From the NCBI RefSeq assembly GCF_013387495.1, contig NZ_JABZEE010000035.1, positions 62,001 to 126,000 on the forward strand: a DNA stretch of 64,000 nt. The letters run 5' to 3'. The notes beneath the pieces were generated by a model. That model was given only the letters and a program-made list of their open reading frames with translations. It made no database searches and was not told where the DNA came from. The position numbers were made by a program, and so were the translations under genes. How positions within the stretch are numbered: the first letter of the stretch is position 1; every line of letters begins with the position of its first letter. Below are positions 25,238 through 34,026 of the stretch, in pieces. This DNA is from Streptomyces sp. PKU-EA00015. Its GTDB lineage: Bacteria; Actinomycetota; Actinomycetes; Streptomycetales; Streptomycetaceae.

Positions 25238-26385
25238 GGCGTCTCCTCCACCGTCTCCACACCCGCGGTGATGTCCTGGGCTGCGTCGAGGCCGAAGGTG
25301 TGCTCCGGGTTCCAGTGCAGGACGACCTCGGCGCCCGGTACGAGCCCCGCGCGGTGCTCCACGTTCTGTGCGTAGACCTCGATCGCCCGGCCCGCGGGGC
25401 TCTCCACGACGTACTGCGTGGAGACGCCGATGAAGGAGGAGTCCACGATCCGGCCGGTGACGGCGTTCCGGCCGGGGGCGACGGAGTCTGCCTCGTCGGC
25501 GGCGGTGAGGGAGATCTTCTCGGGGCGTACGCCCACCAGCAGCCTGCCGCCGGCGCGCACCGCGTCGGGACAGCGGTCTGCGGGCAGACGCAGCTTGCCG
25601 CCGCTCGCGGTGACGACGACCTCGTCGCCGCTGCTGTCCACGACTTCCGCCTCGATGAGGTTGGAGGTGCCGAGGAAGTTGGCGACGAAGGTGGTGCGGG
25701 GGTTCTCGTAGAGCTCGGCGGGTGCGCCGAGCTGCTCGACCCGGCCGCCGTTCATGACCGCGACCGTGTCGGCCATGGTCATGGCCTCCTCCTGGTCGTG
25801 GGTGACGTGGACGAAGGTGATGCCGACCTCGGTCTGGATGCGCTTGAGCTCCAGCTGCATCTGGCGGCGCAGCTTCAGGTCGAGCGCGCCGAGCGGCTCG
25901 TCGAGCAGGAGGACCTGAGGGTGGTTGATCAGCGCGCGGGCGACGGCGACGCGCTGCTGCTGGCCGCCGGAGAGCTGGTGCGGCTTGCGGTGGGCGAAGT
26001 CGCCGAGCTGGACGAGGTCGAGCATGTCGCCGACCTGTTTCGTCACGGATTTGACGCCGCGGCGGCGCAGTCCGAAGGCGATGTTCTCGCGGATGCTCAG
26101 GTGCGGGAAGAGCGCGTAGCTCTGGAACACGGTGTTGACCGGGCGCTTGTGCGGCGGCAGGGCTGTGACGTCGCGCGCGCCGAGCGAGACGGTTCCGGTG
26201 GAGGGGTCCTCCAGGCCGGCGATCATGCGCAAGGTGGTGGTCTTTCCGCAGCCGGACGCGCCGAGCAGGGCGAAGAACGACCCCTGCGGGACGGTCAGGT
26301 CGAGCGGGTGGACGGCGGTGAAGGAGCCGTAGGTCTTGCTGATCCCGGAGAGGCGGACGTCGCCGCCCTCTGTCTTCTCAGTCAT
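25234..26385 (-). CDS. potA: Polyamine ABC transporter ATPase, PotA-like
   Basis: A 383-residue ATPase. Walker A is GASGCGKTT (about 37-45), the signature is LSGGQQQRVAVARAL, Walker B is VLLLDEPLGALD, and the switch His is in VTHDQEEAMTMAD. The C-terminal part (from about 250) is the TOBE domain typical of polyamine and sugar importer ATPases. It follows the binding protein gene by 43 bases and overlaps potB. It energises uptake of the operon's substrate. Confidence 0.93.
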   Translation of the reverse strand: MTEKTEGGDVRLSGISKTYGSFTAVHPLDLTVPQGSFFALLGASGCGKTTTLRMIAGLEDPSTGTVSLGARDVTALPPHKRPVNTVFQSYALFPHLSIRENIAFGLRRRGVKSVTKQVGDMLDLVQLGDFAHRKPHQLSGGQQQRVAVARALINHPQVLLLDEPLGALDLKLRRQMQLELKRIQTEVGITFVHVTHDQEEAMTMADTVAVMNGGRVEQLGAPAELYENPRTTFVANFLGTSNLIEAEVVDSSGDEVVVTASGGKLRLPADRCPDAVRAGGRLLVGVRPEKISLTAADEADSVAPGRNAVTGRIVDSSFIGVSTQYVVESPAGRAIEVYAQNVEHRAGLVPGAEVVLHWNPEHTFGLDAAQDITAGVETVEETP

Positions 26386-26428
26386 GGGTCGCGGTCCCAG
26401 GTGTGTCGGGTCGTCAGGACAGGGGCGG

Positions 26429-27676
26429 TCAGGCGCCGATGAGCTTGGCGAACTTCTCTTCGTACGCCGTCTCTTCCTCGCTGCTGAGCGAACGGAAGGA
26501 GTGGGACTTGGCCGCCATGGCCTCGTCCGGAATGATCAGCGGGTTCTCGGCCAGCGCGGGGTCGATCTTCGCCAGTTCCGGGCCGACTCCGGCGACCGGG
26601 GTGACGTAGTTGATGTACGCGGCGAGCTTCGCGGCCACCGGCAGCTCGTAGTAGTAGTCGATCAGCCGGGTGGCGTTCTTCCGGTGCCGTGCCTGGGCCG
26701 GGACCAGCAGGTTGTCGGTGGCCGTCATGTAGCCGGCGACGGGGATCGCATAGCGGATGTCGGGGTTGTCGACCTGGAGCTGGATCAGGTCGCCGGCCCA
26801 GGCGATGCAGGCGGCGATGTCGCCCTTGTCGAGGTCCGAGGTGTAGTCGTTGCCGGTGAAGCGGCGGATCTGCTTCTTGTCGACGGCCTTCTGGAGCCTG
26901 CCGAGCGCGGCGTCGTAGTCGGCGTCGGTGACCTTGACCGGGTCCTTGCCCATGTCGAGGAGGGTCATGCCGACCGTGTCGCGCATCTCGGTGAGGAAGC
27001 TGACCCGGCCCTTGAGCCTCGGGTCGTCCAGCAGCTGGGTGACGGAGTCCACCTTGCGGCCGCCGGTGGCCTTGATGTTGTAGGCGATGACGGTGGGGAT
27101 GCCCGTCCAGGGGTAGCTGTAGGCGCGGCCCGGGTCCCAGTCGGGGCTGCGGAACTGCGGAGAGAGGTTGGCGTAGGCGTTCGGCAGCAGTGAGGGGTCG
27201 AGCTTCTGCGCCCAGCCGAGGCGGATGATCCGCGCGGCCAGCCAGTCGGTGACGTTGATCAGGTCGCGGCCGGTGTCCTGCCCGGCCGCGAGCTGCGGCT
27301 GGATCTTGCCGAAGAACTCGACGTTGTCGTTGATGTCCTCGGTGTACTTGACCGTGATCCCGGTCCGCCGGGTGAACTCCTGCAGCGTCGGACGGCTCTT
27401 CTCGTCCTCGCTGATGTCCATGTACTCGGTCCAGTTGGAGAAGGTCAGCCGCTTCTCCTTGTCCGAGAAGTCGTCGGAGCCCTCGGCCCCGGCCTCGCGC
27501 TTGGCCGGCGGGATGCCGCAGGCGCTCAGCAGGCCGGCGCCGCCGGCCGTGAGTGCGCCGATGCCGGACGCGCGCAGCAGTGAACGGCGGGAGAGGGCAC
27601 CCCGGCCGTTGGTCAGGCTGCGCCGCATCGCGGCGATCTGCGCCGCCGAGAGGCGCTCGGACTCGTACTGCTCCAT
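26429..27676 (-). CDS. potD: Polyamine-binding lipoprotein, PotD-like
   Basis: A 415-residue extracytoplasmic binding protein. The N-terminus has a twin-arginine-type motif SRRSLLRASG followed by a hydrophobic stretch and the lipobox LLSAC, so it is probably a Tat-exported lipoprotein. The mature part starts like PotD/PotF, with LTFSNWTEYMD near the ligand cleft entrance, and contains NVTDWLAARI and DIAACIAWAGDLIQL typical of polyamine binders. ATG 27676 is chosen; the upstream GTG extension lacks a binding site. It is the first transporter gene after the aldehyde dehydrogenase gene. Confidence 0.9.
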   Translation of the reverse strand: MEQYESERLSAAQIAAMRRSLTNGRGALSRRSLLRASGIGALTAGGAGLLSACGIPPAKREAGAEGSDDFSDKEKRLTFSNWTEYMDISEDEKSRPTLQEFTRRTGITVKYTEDINDNVEFFGKIQPQLAAGQDTGRDLINVTDWLAARIIRLGWAQKLDPSLLPNAYANLSPQFRSPDWDPGRAYSYPWTGIPTVIAYNIKATGGRKVDSVTQLLDDPRLKGRVSFLTEMRDTVGMTLLDMGKDPVKVTDADYDAALGRLQKAVDKKQIRRFTGNDYTSDLDKGDIAACIAWAGDLIQLQVDNPDIRYAIPVAGYMTATDNLLVPAQARHRKNATRLIDYYYELPVAAKLAAYINYVTPVAGVGPELAKIDPALAENPLIIPDEAMAAKSHSFRSLSSEEETAYEEKFAKLIGA

Positions 27677-27750
27677 GACGCTCTGCCCTTTCGGGTGGGT
27701 TCGGCCGCTTGTCACGCGGCCTGACACCACGCGGCGGTAGCCGCATGTCG

Positions 27751-29268
27751 TTACGGACGGTCCCCGAAGATCGTGCGGTGCCAGTCCTTCCTGGCGATCG
27801 CGGTGTTGTCGTACATGACGTGCTTGACCTGCGTGTACTCCTCGAAGGAGTACGCCGACATGTCCTTGCCGAAGCCGGATGCCTTGTATCCGCCGTGCGG
27901 CATCTCGCTGATGATCGGAATGTGGTCGTTGACCCAGACGCAGCCCGCCTTGATCTCCCGGGTGGCCCGACCGGCCCGGTAGACGTCGCGGCTCCAGGCG
28001 GAGGCGGCGAGTCCGTAGGGCGTGTCGTTGGCGAGGGCGATGCCCTCGTCGTCGGTGTCGAAGGGGAGCACGACCAAGACGGGGCCGAAGATCTCGGACT
28101 GGACGATCTCGCTGTCCTGGGCGGCCCCTGTGATCAGCGTAGGCCGGTAGTACGCACCACGCTTGAGGTCGCCCTGGGGCGCTTCGCCGCCGGTCACGAC
28201 GGTGGCATAGGCGCGCGCCCGGTCGACGAAACCGGCGACGCGGTCGCGCTGGAGGTGCGACACGAGCGGGCCGAGGTCGGTCGCGGGATCGAGGGGGTCC
28301 CCGAGCCGGACCGTGGCCATCAGGTCGGCGACGGCGGCGACGAAGGCGTCGTACAGCGGCCGCTGCACATAGGCGCGGGTGGCCGCCGTGCAGTCCTGGC
28401 CCGAGTTGATGAGGGAGCCCGCGACCGCGCCGTGGGCGGCGGCCTCGACGTCGGCGTCGTCGAAGACCACGAAGGGGGCCTTGCCGCCGAGTTCCAGGTG
28501 CAGCCGCTTGACGCTCGCGGTGGCGATCTCCGCGACGCGCTTGCCGACGGCGGTGGAGCCGGTGAACGAGGTCATGGCGATGTCCGGATGGCCGACCAGG
28601 TGCTCGCCCGCGTCCCTGCCCGCCCCGTTGACGATGTTGACGACGCCGTCGGGGACGCCCGCCTGTGCGGCGGCCTCGGCGAACATCAGCGAGGTGAGCG
28701 GGGTGATCTCGGCCGGCTTGAGGACGATGGTGTTCCCCGCCGCGATCGCCGGGAGGATCTTCCAGGCCGCCATCTGGAGCGGGTAGTTCCAGGGCGCGAT
28801 CGAGCCGACCGTCCCGATGGGCTCCCGCCGTACGTACGAGGTGTGTTCGCCGCTGTACTCACCGGCCGACTGGCCCTGGAGGTGGCGGGCGGCCCCGGCG
28901 AAGAAGGCGGTGTTGTCCACGGTTCCGGGGACGTCGAACTCGGTCGTGAGCTTGATCGGCTTGCCGCACTGGACGGACTCCGTGTGCGCCAGGTCCTCTG
29001 CCCGGTCGGCGAGCACGCCCGCGAACCGGTGCAGCGCGTCCGAGCGTTCGCCCGGGGTGGCACCCGCCCAGCCGGGAAGCGCCTCACGCGCGGCGGCGAC
29101 GGCGGCGTCGACGTCCGAGGCCGACGCGAGCTCGTAGGTGTGGACGGTCTCGCCCGTCGCCGGGTTCACCACGTCCTGCGTACGACCCGAGGTACCGGAT
29201 CGAAGCCGTCCGCCGATGTACTGCGTGCCGGCCGCGAAGCGGTCCTGCATCGGGTGGCCGTTGCCCAT
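27751..29268 (-). CDS. Gamma-aminobutyraldehyde dehydrogenase-like aldehyde dehydrogenase
   Basis: A 505-residue NAD-dependent dehydrogenase. Cys293 in NSGQDCTAAT is the nucleophile and Glu259 in HLELGGKAP the general base. IAPWNYPLQMAAWKILPAIAAGN places it with the aminobutyraldehyde/betaine-aldehyde branch (PatD, PuuC-like). It probably converts 4-aminobutyraldehyde, or its gamma-glutamyl form, to GABA. ATG 29268 has GGAG seven bases upstream. It heads the polyamine operon, 74 bases before potD. It shares its enzyme type with the gene at 34027-35466, which may serve the same step for a different regulator. Confidence 0.88.
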   Translation of the reverse strand: MGNGHPMQDRFAAGTQYIGGRLRSGTSGRTQDVVNPATGETVHTYELASASDVDAAVAAAREALPGWAGATPGERSDALHRFAGVLADRAEDLAHTESVQCGKPIKLTTEFDVPGTVDNTAFFAGAARHLQGQSAGEYSGEHTSYVRREPIGTVGSIAPWNYPLQMAAWKILPAIAAGNTIVLKPAEITPLTSLMFAEAAAQAGVPDGVVNIVNGAGRDAGEHLVGHPDIAMTSFTGSTAVGKRVAEIATASVKRLHLELGGKAPFVVFDDADVEAAAHGAVAGSLINSGQDCTAATRAYVQRPLYDAFVAAVADLMATVRLGDPLDPATDLGPLVSHLQRDRVAGFVDRARAYATVVTGGEAPQGDLKRGAYYRPTLITGAAQDSEIVQSEIFGPVLVVLPFDTDDEGIALANDTPYGLAASAWSRDVYRAGRATREIKAGCVWVNDHIPIISEMPHGGYKASGFGKDMSAYSFEEYTQVKHVMYDNTAIARKDWHRTIFGDRP

Positions 29269-29326
29269 GATGCTCTCCGTTGTTCCAGCTCGAAGTGAGT
29301 GCCGATCCTGGCAGAGGGTGACCCAC

Positions 29327-29371
29327 GCAACAAGGGATTCCGTTGTTGCCTTTTGATTACGCGACGGAATC
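29327..29371. promoter_or_regulatory. Nested inverted repeats upstream of the polyamine operon
   Basis: GCAACAA/TTGTTGC (29327-29333, 29343-29349) with a 9-base spacer and GATTCCGT/ACGGAATC (29336-29343, 29364-29371) interlock in a less GC-rich stretch 60-100 bases upstream of the operon's first gene. They are a reasonable operator for a dimeric regulator, but the regulator is unknown. Confidence 0.45.
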
Positions 29372-29443
29372 GGTCGACCATGTGTCGCGTGAGCGAGGCC
29401 GTCCCGCGACGGACTGTCGGGGGCGGCTGACAGACTCGCGTGC

Positions 29444-30061
29444 ATGGGGACAGACGAACTGATCAAGCTGGCCGCCGAGGGACAGCGAATCAAGTACCTG
29501 CACTTCTGGGGGCATGCGCCGCGCCGCGACGGCCGGATCGGAGCGAGCTGCCTGAGTCAGTGGTGGCCCTCGCCGTTCGAGGTCGACGGCGTGCGGTACG
29601 CGACCGCGGAGCACTGGATGATGGCGGCCAAGGCCCGGCTCTTCGGAGACGCGGATGCGGAACACCGGGCACTGCAGGCGAAGAGCCCCGCCGAGGCGAA
29701 GAAGGCGGGGCGGCTGGTGCGCGGCTTCGACGAGGCGATATGGCGGCGCGAGCGGTTCGCGATCGTGCGTGACGGCAGCGTCCACAAGTTCGGCCAGGAC
29801 GCCGCGCTGCGGGACTTCCTGCTGGGCACCGGCGACCGGGTGCTCGTGGAGGCCAGCCCGGTCGACCGCATCTGGGGCATCGGGCTGGCCGCGAACGACG
29901 AGCGGGCGCAGGACCCGGCACGCTGGCGCGGGCTCAACCTGCTGGGGTTCGCGCTGATGGAGGCGCGTGAGGAGCTGCGGGGACAGGAGCAGGCCCCGGT
30001 GCGGCGGGCCCTCGCGGGGGAAGGCCCGCCGACGTCACGGGCGGGCGACGTCAGCGAGTGA
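29444..30061 (+). CDS. NADAR-family protein (YbiA-like)
   Basis: A 205-residue soluble protein matching NADAR/YbiA: FWGH near the start, LSQWWPSPFEVDGVRYATAEHWMMAAKARLFGD is the conserved core, and DRIWGIGL is the typical closing motif. Family members cleave N-glycosidic bonds; bacterial ribA-linked forms act on riboflavin-pathway intermediates, and others act on ADP-ribosylated products. The specific role of this copy is unknown. No riboflavin or ADP-ribosylation genes are adjacent. It overlaps the end of the convergent DUF4190 gene by 11 bases. Confidence 0.85.
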   Translation: MGTDELIKLAAEGQRIKYLHFWGHAPRRDGRIGASCLSQWWPSPFEVDGVRYATAEHWMMAAKARLFGDADAEHRALQAKSPAEAKKAGRLVRGFDEAIWRRERFAIVRDGSVHKFGQDAALRDFLLGTGDRVLVEASPVDRIWGIGLAANDERAQDPARWRGLNLLGFALMEAREELRGQEQAPVRRALAGEGPPTSRAGDVSE

Positions 30062-30770
30062 CGTCGACGACCAGGTGGTTCGAGTAGCTGTCGTAGTCGT
30101 AGTCGTCCTGCCTCTTCTTCTCCTCGTTGATCGCCGTGGTGATGCCCCAGGCGACGAGGGCGATGAAGATGAGGCCGAGAACGATGCCGATGGAACCGAG
30201 GATGATGCCGGCCAGCGCCATGCCGCCGTTGGTGGCCTCGCCCCGCTGGGCCCGCTTGCGGCCGAGGATGCCGAAGATCAGCGCGAGCACGCCGAGGATG
30301 ATGCCGACGATCCCGTACAGGCAGAACAGGCACACGGACAGGATGCCGAGCACCATCGCGGTGATGCCCATGCCGTTCGCCGGGCTCGGCGTCCAGCCCG
30401 GGTTCGGTCCGGCGTACGGCGCGTAGCCGGGGTAGGCGGCGCCGTACGGGTCGGAGGGTGCGCCGAAGCCCTCCGTGGGTGCGCCGAAGCCGCCCGCGGA
30501 GGCGGGGGGCTGGGGCAGGCTCGTGGCGGCCGGGTAGCCGTAGCCGGGCGCGGGCCCGCCCGGTGCGACCGGGGGCGGCGGCACGGAGCCGGTGTCGCCG
30601 GGCATCCCGATGACCGTCGGCTGGTCGTGCACGCTCGGCGGCGTGGGTGCGGACTGCGGCTTGTCCAGCGGCACCCTGTCCTGCGGGGCCCCGCCGGCCG
30701 GCGGGGCCCACGGGTCGTTCGGCTGGGGCGCGCCCGCCGGCCCGCCCTGGTTGCCGTGGTTGTCAGACAT
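30051..30770 (-). CDS. DUF4190-domain membrane protein with proline-rich N-terminus
   Basis: A 239-residue protein. The first 130 residues are Pro/Gly/Ala-rich and disordered (PPPVAPGG, PYAGPNPGW). The DUF4190 part follows, with two hydrophobic hairpins: MGITAMVLGILSVCLFCLYG, then GIILGVLALIFGILGRKRA, and later GMALAGIILGSIGIVLGLIF. It ends in a charged tail. Function is unknown; such proteins are common small membrane proteins in streptomycetes. Start ATG 30770. It is convergent with the NADAR gene and divergent from the adenosine deaminase-like gene. Confidence 0.85.
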   Translation of the reverse strand: MSDNHGNQGGPAGAPQPNDPWAPPAGGAPQDRVPLDKPQSAPTPPSVHDQPTVIGMPGDTGSVPPPPVAPGGPAPGYGYPAATSLPQPPASAGGFGAPTEGFGAPSDPYGAAYPGYAPYAGPNPGWTPSPANGMGITAMVLGILSVCLFCLYGIVGIILGVLALIFGILGRKRAQRGEATNGGMALAGIILGSIGIVLGLIFIALVAWGITTAINEEKKRQDDYDYDSYSNHLVVDVTR

Positions 30771-30881
30771 GGATCTCCCCCATAGGTGGTCCGGTCATGC
30801 TACGACCTCGGTCCCGGCCCCGACCGGCCGCCTACGATGATCCCCTCACCAGGCGCGGCGCATCGCACACGGAGGTACCCG

Positions 30882-31907
30882 ATGACCGATCTGCACCCCT
30901 TCATCGCAGGGCTGCCCAAGGCCGAACTGCATGTGCACCACGTCGGATCGGCCTCCCCCCGCATCGTCGCCGAACTGGCCGCGAACCACCCCGACTCCAA
31001 GGTGCCGACCGACCCCGAGGCCCTGGCCGACTACTTCACCTTCACCGACTTCGCGCACTTCGTCGAGGTCTACCTCTCGGTCGTGGACCTGGTCCGCACC
31101 CCGGACGACGTACGGCTCCTCACCTTCGAGGTGGCCCGCGACATGGCCCGGCAGAACATCCGCTACGCGGAGCTGACGATCACTCCGTTCTCCTCGACCC
31201 GCCGCGGCATCGAGGAGAAGGCGTTCATGGCCGCGATCGAGGACGCCCGCAAGGCGGCCGAGAGTGAGCTCGGGGTCGTACTGCGCTGGTGCTTCGACAT
31301 CCCGGGCGAGGCGGGCCTGGAGGCGGCCGAGGAGACGGCGCGGCTCGCGGTGGACCTGCGCCCGGAGGGCCTCGTGTCGTTCGGGCTCGGCGGTCCCGAG
31401 ATCGGCGTGCCGCGCCCGCAGTTCAAGCCGTACTTCGACCGCGCGATCGCCGCGGGCCTGCACTCCGTGCCTCATGCGGGCGAGACGACGGGACCGCAGA
31501 CGGTCTGGGACGCGCTGAACGACCTGCGTGCCGAACGCATCGGCCACGGCACCAGCTCCCCGCAGGACGCGAGGCTGCTGGCGCACCTCGCCGAGCGGCG
31601 CATCCCGCTGGAGGTCTGCCCCACCTCCAACATCGCCACGCGGGCGGTCGTCGACCTCGACGAGCACCCGATCAAGGAGATGGTCGCGGCGGGTGTGCTG
31701 GTGACGATCAACAGCGACGACCCGCCGATGTTCGGCACCGACCTCAACAACGAGTACGCGGTCGCCGCCCGCCTGCTCGGCCTCGACGAGCGCGGTCTGG
31801 CCGACCTCGCGAAGAACGCCGTCGAGGCGTCGTTCCTGGACGCGGCGGGCAAGTCCCGTATCGCCGCCGAGATCGACGAGTACACCGCCGCGTGGCTCGC
31901 CCGCTGA
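30882..31907 (+). CDS. Adenosine deaminase-family enzyme (adenosine or aminodeoxyfutalosine deaminase)
   Basis: A 341-residue TIM-barrel amidohydrolase. The zinc motif is HVHHVG (17-22) in place of the HLHLEG of classical adenosine deaminase. The HAGE motif and RIGHG follow, and NSDDPPMFGTDL carries the catalytic-site aspartates. ADA-family proteins with altered first motifs in actinobacteria include 6-aminodeoxyfutalosine deaminases of the futalosine menaquinone route, used by Streptomyces. Choosing between the two substrates needs testing. ATG 30882 has GGAGG eight bases upstream. A GDPD gene overlaps its 3' end. Confidence 0.85.
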   Translation: MTDLHPFIAGLPKAELHVHHVGSASPRIVAELAANHPDSKVPTDPEALADYFTFTDFAHFVEVYLSVVDLVRTPDDVRLLTFEVARDMARQNIRYAELTITPFSSTRRGIEEKAFMAAIEDARKAAESELGVVLRWCFDIPGEAGLEAAEETARLAVDLRPEGLVSFGLGGPEIGVPRPQFKPYFDRAIAAGLHSVPHAGETTGPQTVWDALNDLRAERIGHGTSSPQDARLLAHLAERRIPLEVCPTSNIATRAVVDLDEHPIKEMVAAGVLVTINSDDPPMFGTDLNNEYAVAARLLGLDERGLADLAKNAVEASFLDAAGKSRIAAEIDEYTAAWLAR

Positions 31908-32647
31908 CCGGGCCCGGCGCCCCAACGGACGCCGGGGACCCGCGTCCGGTCACCGTCGTCGCCCACCGCTGCGACCCCTACCGGGCGCGGGAGAACACCC
32001 TGCCGTCGCTGCGGTCGGCGATCGAGCACGGGGCGGACGCGGTCGAGATCGACGTACGTCTGACCCGCGACGGCGTGCCCGTGCTGCTGCACGACGACTC
32101 GCTGCGGCGGCTGTGGGGGCGCGACGTGCCGCTCGCGCGGCTGACGCACGCCGAGATCGAGTCCCTGACCGGCGGCGGTGTGCCGACGCTGCCGCAGGCG
32201 CTGGCCGAGGCGGGCGAGCACCGTCTGATGATCGATCTGCCCGGCGCCACGGCGGAGTCGGTGCGCACCGTGGTGGGCGCCGTCCGCGCATGCGGCGCCG
32301 GTGAGCGGGTGTACTACTGCGCGGGACCTGCGACCATGCTCGCCGTCCGGTCCGCCGACCCGTCGGCCGAGCTCGCGATGACCTGGACGACGCTCGCCCC
32401 GCCGCGCCCGATGCTGCTGGACGCGGTGCGGCCGCGCTGGCTGAACTACCGGTTCGGTCTGATCGGACGGGAGTTGACCGACCGGGTCCACCGGCAGGGC
32501 ATGCTGGTGTCGGCCTGGACCGCGGACACCCGGCGCACGATGCGCCGGCTGGTCGCCTGCGGTGTGGACTCGATCACCACCAACCGTGTGGACACGCTCG
32601 GCGCCGTACTGCGCGAGGCGCGGCTCTCGCAGGGACTGGGCGGGTGA
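31892..32647 (+). CDS. Glycerophosphodiester phosphodiesterase-family protein
   Basis: A 251-residue GDPD-type TIM barrel that should hydrolyse glycerophosphodiesters to an alcohol and glycerol-3-phosphate. VVAHRCDPYRARENTLPSLR carries the first catalytic His and the E-N-T motif, DAVEIDVRLTRDGVPVLLHDD holds the E-x-D metal site and the second His. GTG 31892 overlaps the deaminase gene by 16 bases and suggests coupling; no better start is visible. The C-terminus is the standard barrel end (SAWTADTRRTMRRLVACGVDSITTNR). It has no signal peptide, so it is probably cytoplasmic. Confidence 0.85.
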   Translation: MARPLTGPGAPTDAGDPRPVTVVAHRCDPYRARENTLPSLRSAIEHGADAVEIDVRLTRDGVPVLLHDDSLRRLWGRDVPLARLTHAEIESLTGGGVPTLPQALAEAGEHRLMIDLPGATAESVRTVVGAVRACGAGERVYYCAGPATMLAVRSADPSAELAMTWTTLAPPRPMLLDAVRPRWLNYRFGLIGRELTDRVHRQGMLVSAWTADTRRTMRRLVACGVDSITTNRVDTLGAVLREARLSQGLGG

Positions 32648-32795
32648 CCGGACGGCCTGGCACCGGCATACGCCGACGGACGCCACGCCGTCCGGCAGCC
32701 TCTCGTGCTGACGCGTCCGACACCGGAGCCGGGCGGCGAGGGAGTGACGGACCGCCCGAGCCGTCGGCGCCCCGGGGGTCCGGACCGGCGGCGCG

Positions 32796-33368
32796 TCAGG
32801 CGCCCGCCGGGCCGGTACGGTGGCCGGCCGCCTCAGGGCTCGGTTCACCTCCGGGGCGCTCGCCCGCGGCGACCAGTGCCTCCAGTCGCTTGATCCTGCG
32901 GCGCACGGCGTACAGCGGGATCACTCCGAAGACCCCGAAGGACATGTCGATGACCGACCACCAGAAGGGGATCCCGCGGACCGGACCGCAGATCAGCGCG
33001 AGCGGGATGATCCCGGCGCACGCGATCATGCCGAACTCGACCACCCAGATGTTGCGCACCGGATCGCGGTAGGGCCCGTAGAAGGCGACCGCGATCACCA
33101 GGTGCGCGAAGGCCAGCCAGTCGGTGCCGTACAGCACGAAGGGATAGGCCTCTTCGGTGGCGTCGAGTCCCTCGCGCACCCGGCCGATCCACTCCGCGAG
33201 GCCGGGCAGGTGCTCCGGGACGGGCGAGGCGTCGGAGTTCAGCAGCCCCTCCAGCCAGCGGAGTTCGGTGACGAGCGGAAAGGCGGTCGCGCCGCTGAGC
33301 ACCAGGCACACGACGAAGAGGACCAGCCACACGCGTATTCCCCGCAGGAGGACTTGTCGCTCACTCAT
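32796..33368 (-). CDS. Hypothetical membrane protein
   Basis: A 190-residue protein with about four hydrophobic segments (VWLVLFVVCLVLSGATAF, LAFAHLVIAVAFYG, VVEFGMIACAGIIPLALICG, FGVFGVIPLYAV) and a charged, partly disordered C-terminal tail. The periplasmic-type loop between segments one and two is acidic. I do not recognise a function. It lies 41 bases downstream of another small membrane-type gene on the same strand and could be cotranscribed. Start ATG 33368. Confidence 0.7.
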   Translation of the reverse strand: MSERQVLLRGIRVWLVLFVVCLVLSGATAFPLVTELRWLEGLLNSDASPVPEHLPGLAEWIGRVREGLDATEEAYPFVLYGTDWLAFAHLVIAVAFYGPYRDPVRNIWVVEFGMIACAGIIPLALICGPVRGIPFWWSVIDMSFGVFGVIPLYAVRRRIKRLEALVAAGERPGGEPSPEAAGHRTGPAGA

Positions 33369-33409
33369 GGCGTCACACTACGCAAGAAGTGAACGTGTTC
33401 AAAAGCGAG

Positions 33410-33934
33410 TCACGCAGTGACTCTCCTGGCGATCAGGTGCGAGACGGCGGTGGCGCCCGCGGCCAGGGCGAGACCGAGCGCCGCGTCCCGCGCCCGCGCG
33501 GGACGCAGCACCCCGGCGCGCCGCAGCCGGCCCCGCGCCCAGAGCGTGAACGGCACCACGATCAGCGGTGAGGTCACCGAACCCGGCGTGTAGCCGCGGA
33601 CGGCGGCCGCCTGGGCGAGATGGACCAGACCGTGCAGCCCGAAGCCGTCCAACGCGCCCTGGTAGAAGCCGGACCGGCCGCCCGAGCGGTGACCGGCGAC
33701 GGCGGCGGAGCCGACGATCGCGGCCATCACGCCCACGGCGGCCGCGAACTCCCGCTCGTCGACCGCATCCATCGCGCGCCACACGCGCTCCGGCGCCTGC
33801 GGGAACCGCCTGCGCAGCACGGGCACGTTCTCACGGAGCCAGCGCGGTCCGGTGGCCAGCTCCTCGGCGTCGTGGAGGACCCAGGCGGCCAACAGGCCAT
33901 ACGTGACAAGGGAGTTCAGGCGGTCATCGCTCAT
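33410..33934 (-). CDS. HXXEE-domain membrane protein
   Basis: A 174-residue protein with the H-x-x-E-E motif as HDAEE near residue 22, in a hydrophobic context (LVTYGLLAAWVLHDAEELATG). This is characteristic of a family of small membrane proteins of unknown function. Further segments include FAAAVGVMAAIVGSAAVAG, GLHGLVHLAQAAAV and LIVVPFTLWARG. Start ATG 33934. It precedes the hypothetical membrane protein on the same strand. Confidence 0.75.
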   Translation of the reverse strand: MSDDRLNSLVTYGLLAAWVLHDAEELATGPRWLRENVPVLRRRFPQAPERVWRAMDAVDEREFAAAVGVMAAIVGSAAVAGHRSGGRSGFYQGALDGFGLHGLVHLAQAAAVRGYTPGSVTSPLIVVPFTLWARGRLRRAGVLRPARARDAALGLALAAGATAVSHLIARRVTA

Positions 33935-33975
33935 GATCGCCAGTCTGCCCCACCCGGGCGCCTCGGGTACGGAAA

Positions 33976-34011
33976 AGGGGCGGGGCGGGGAAACCTCCCC
34001 GCCCCGCCCCT
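33976..34011 (-). terminator. Strong stem-loop terminator after the second aminobutyraldehyde-type dehydrogenase
   Basis: A perfect 15-bp G/C stem (AGGGGCGGGGCGGGG at 33976-33990, complement at 33997-34011) with loop AAACCT lies 15 bases past the stop. Confidence 0.8.
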
Positions 34012-34026
34012 CGCGACCGGGTGCGA

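Noticed and set aside
32648..32795. Short inverted repeats after the GDPD gene as a terminator
   Set aside because: Arms of about five bases only; too weak to call.
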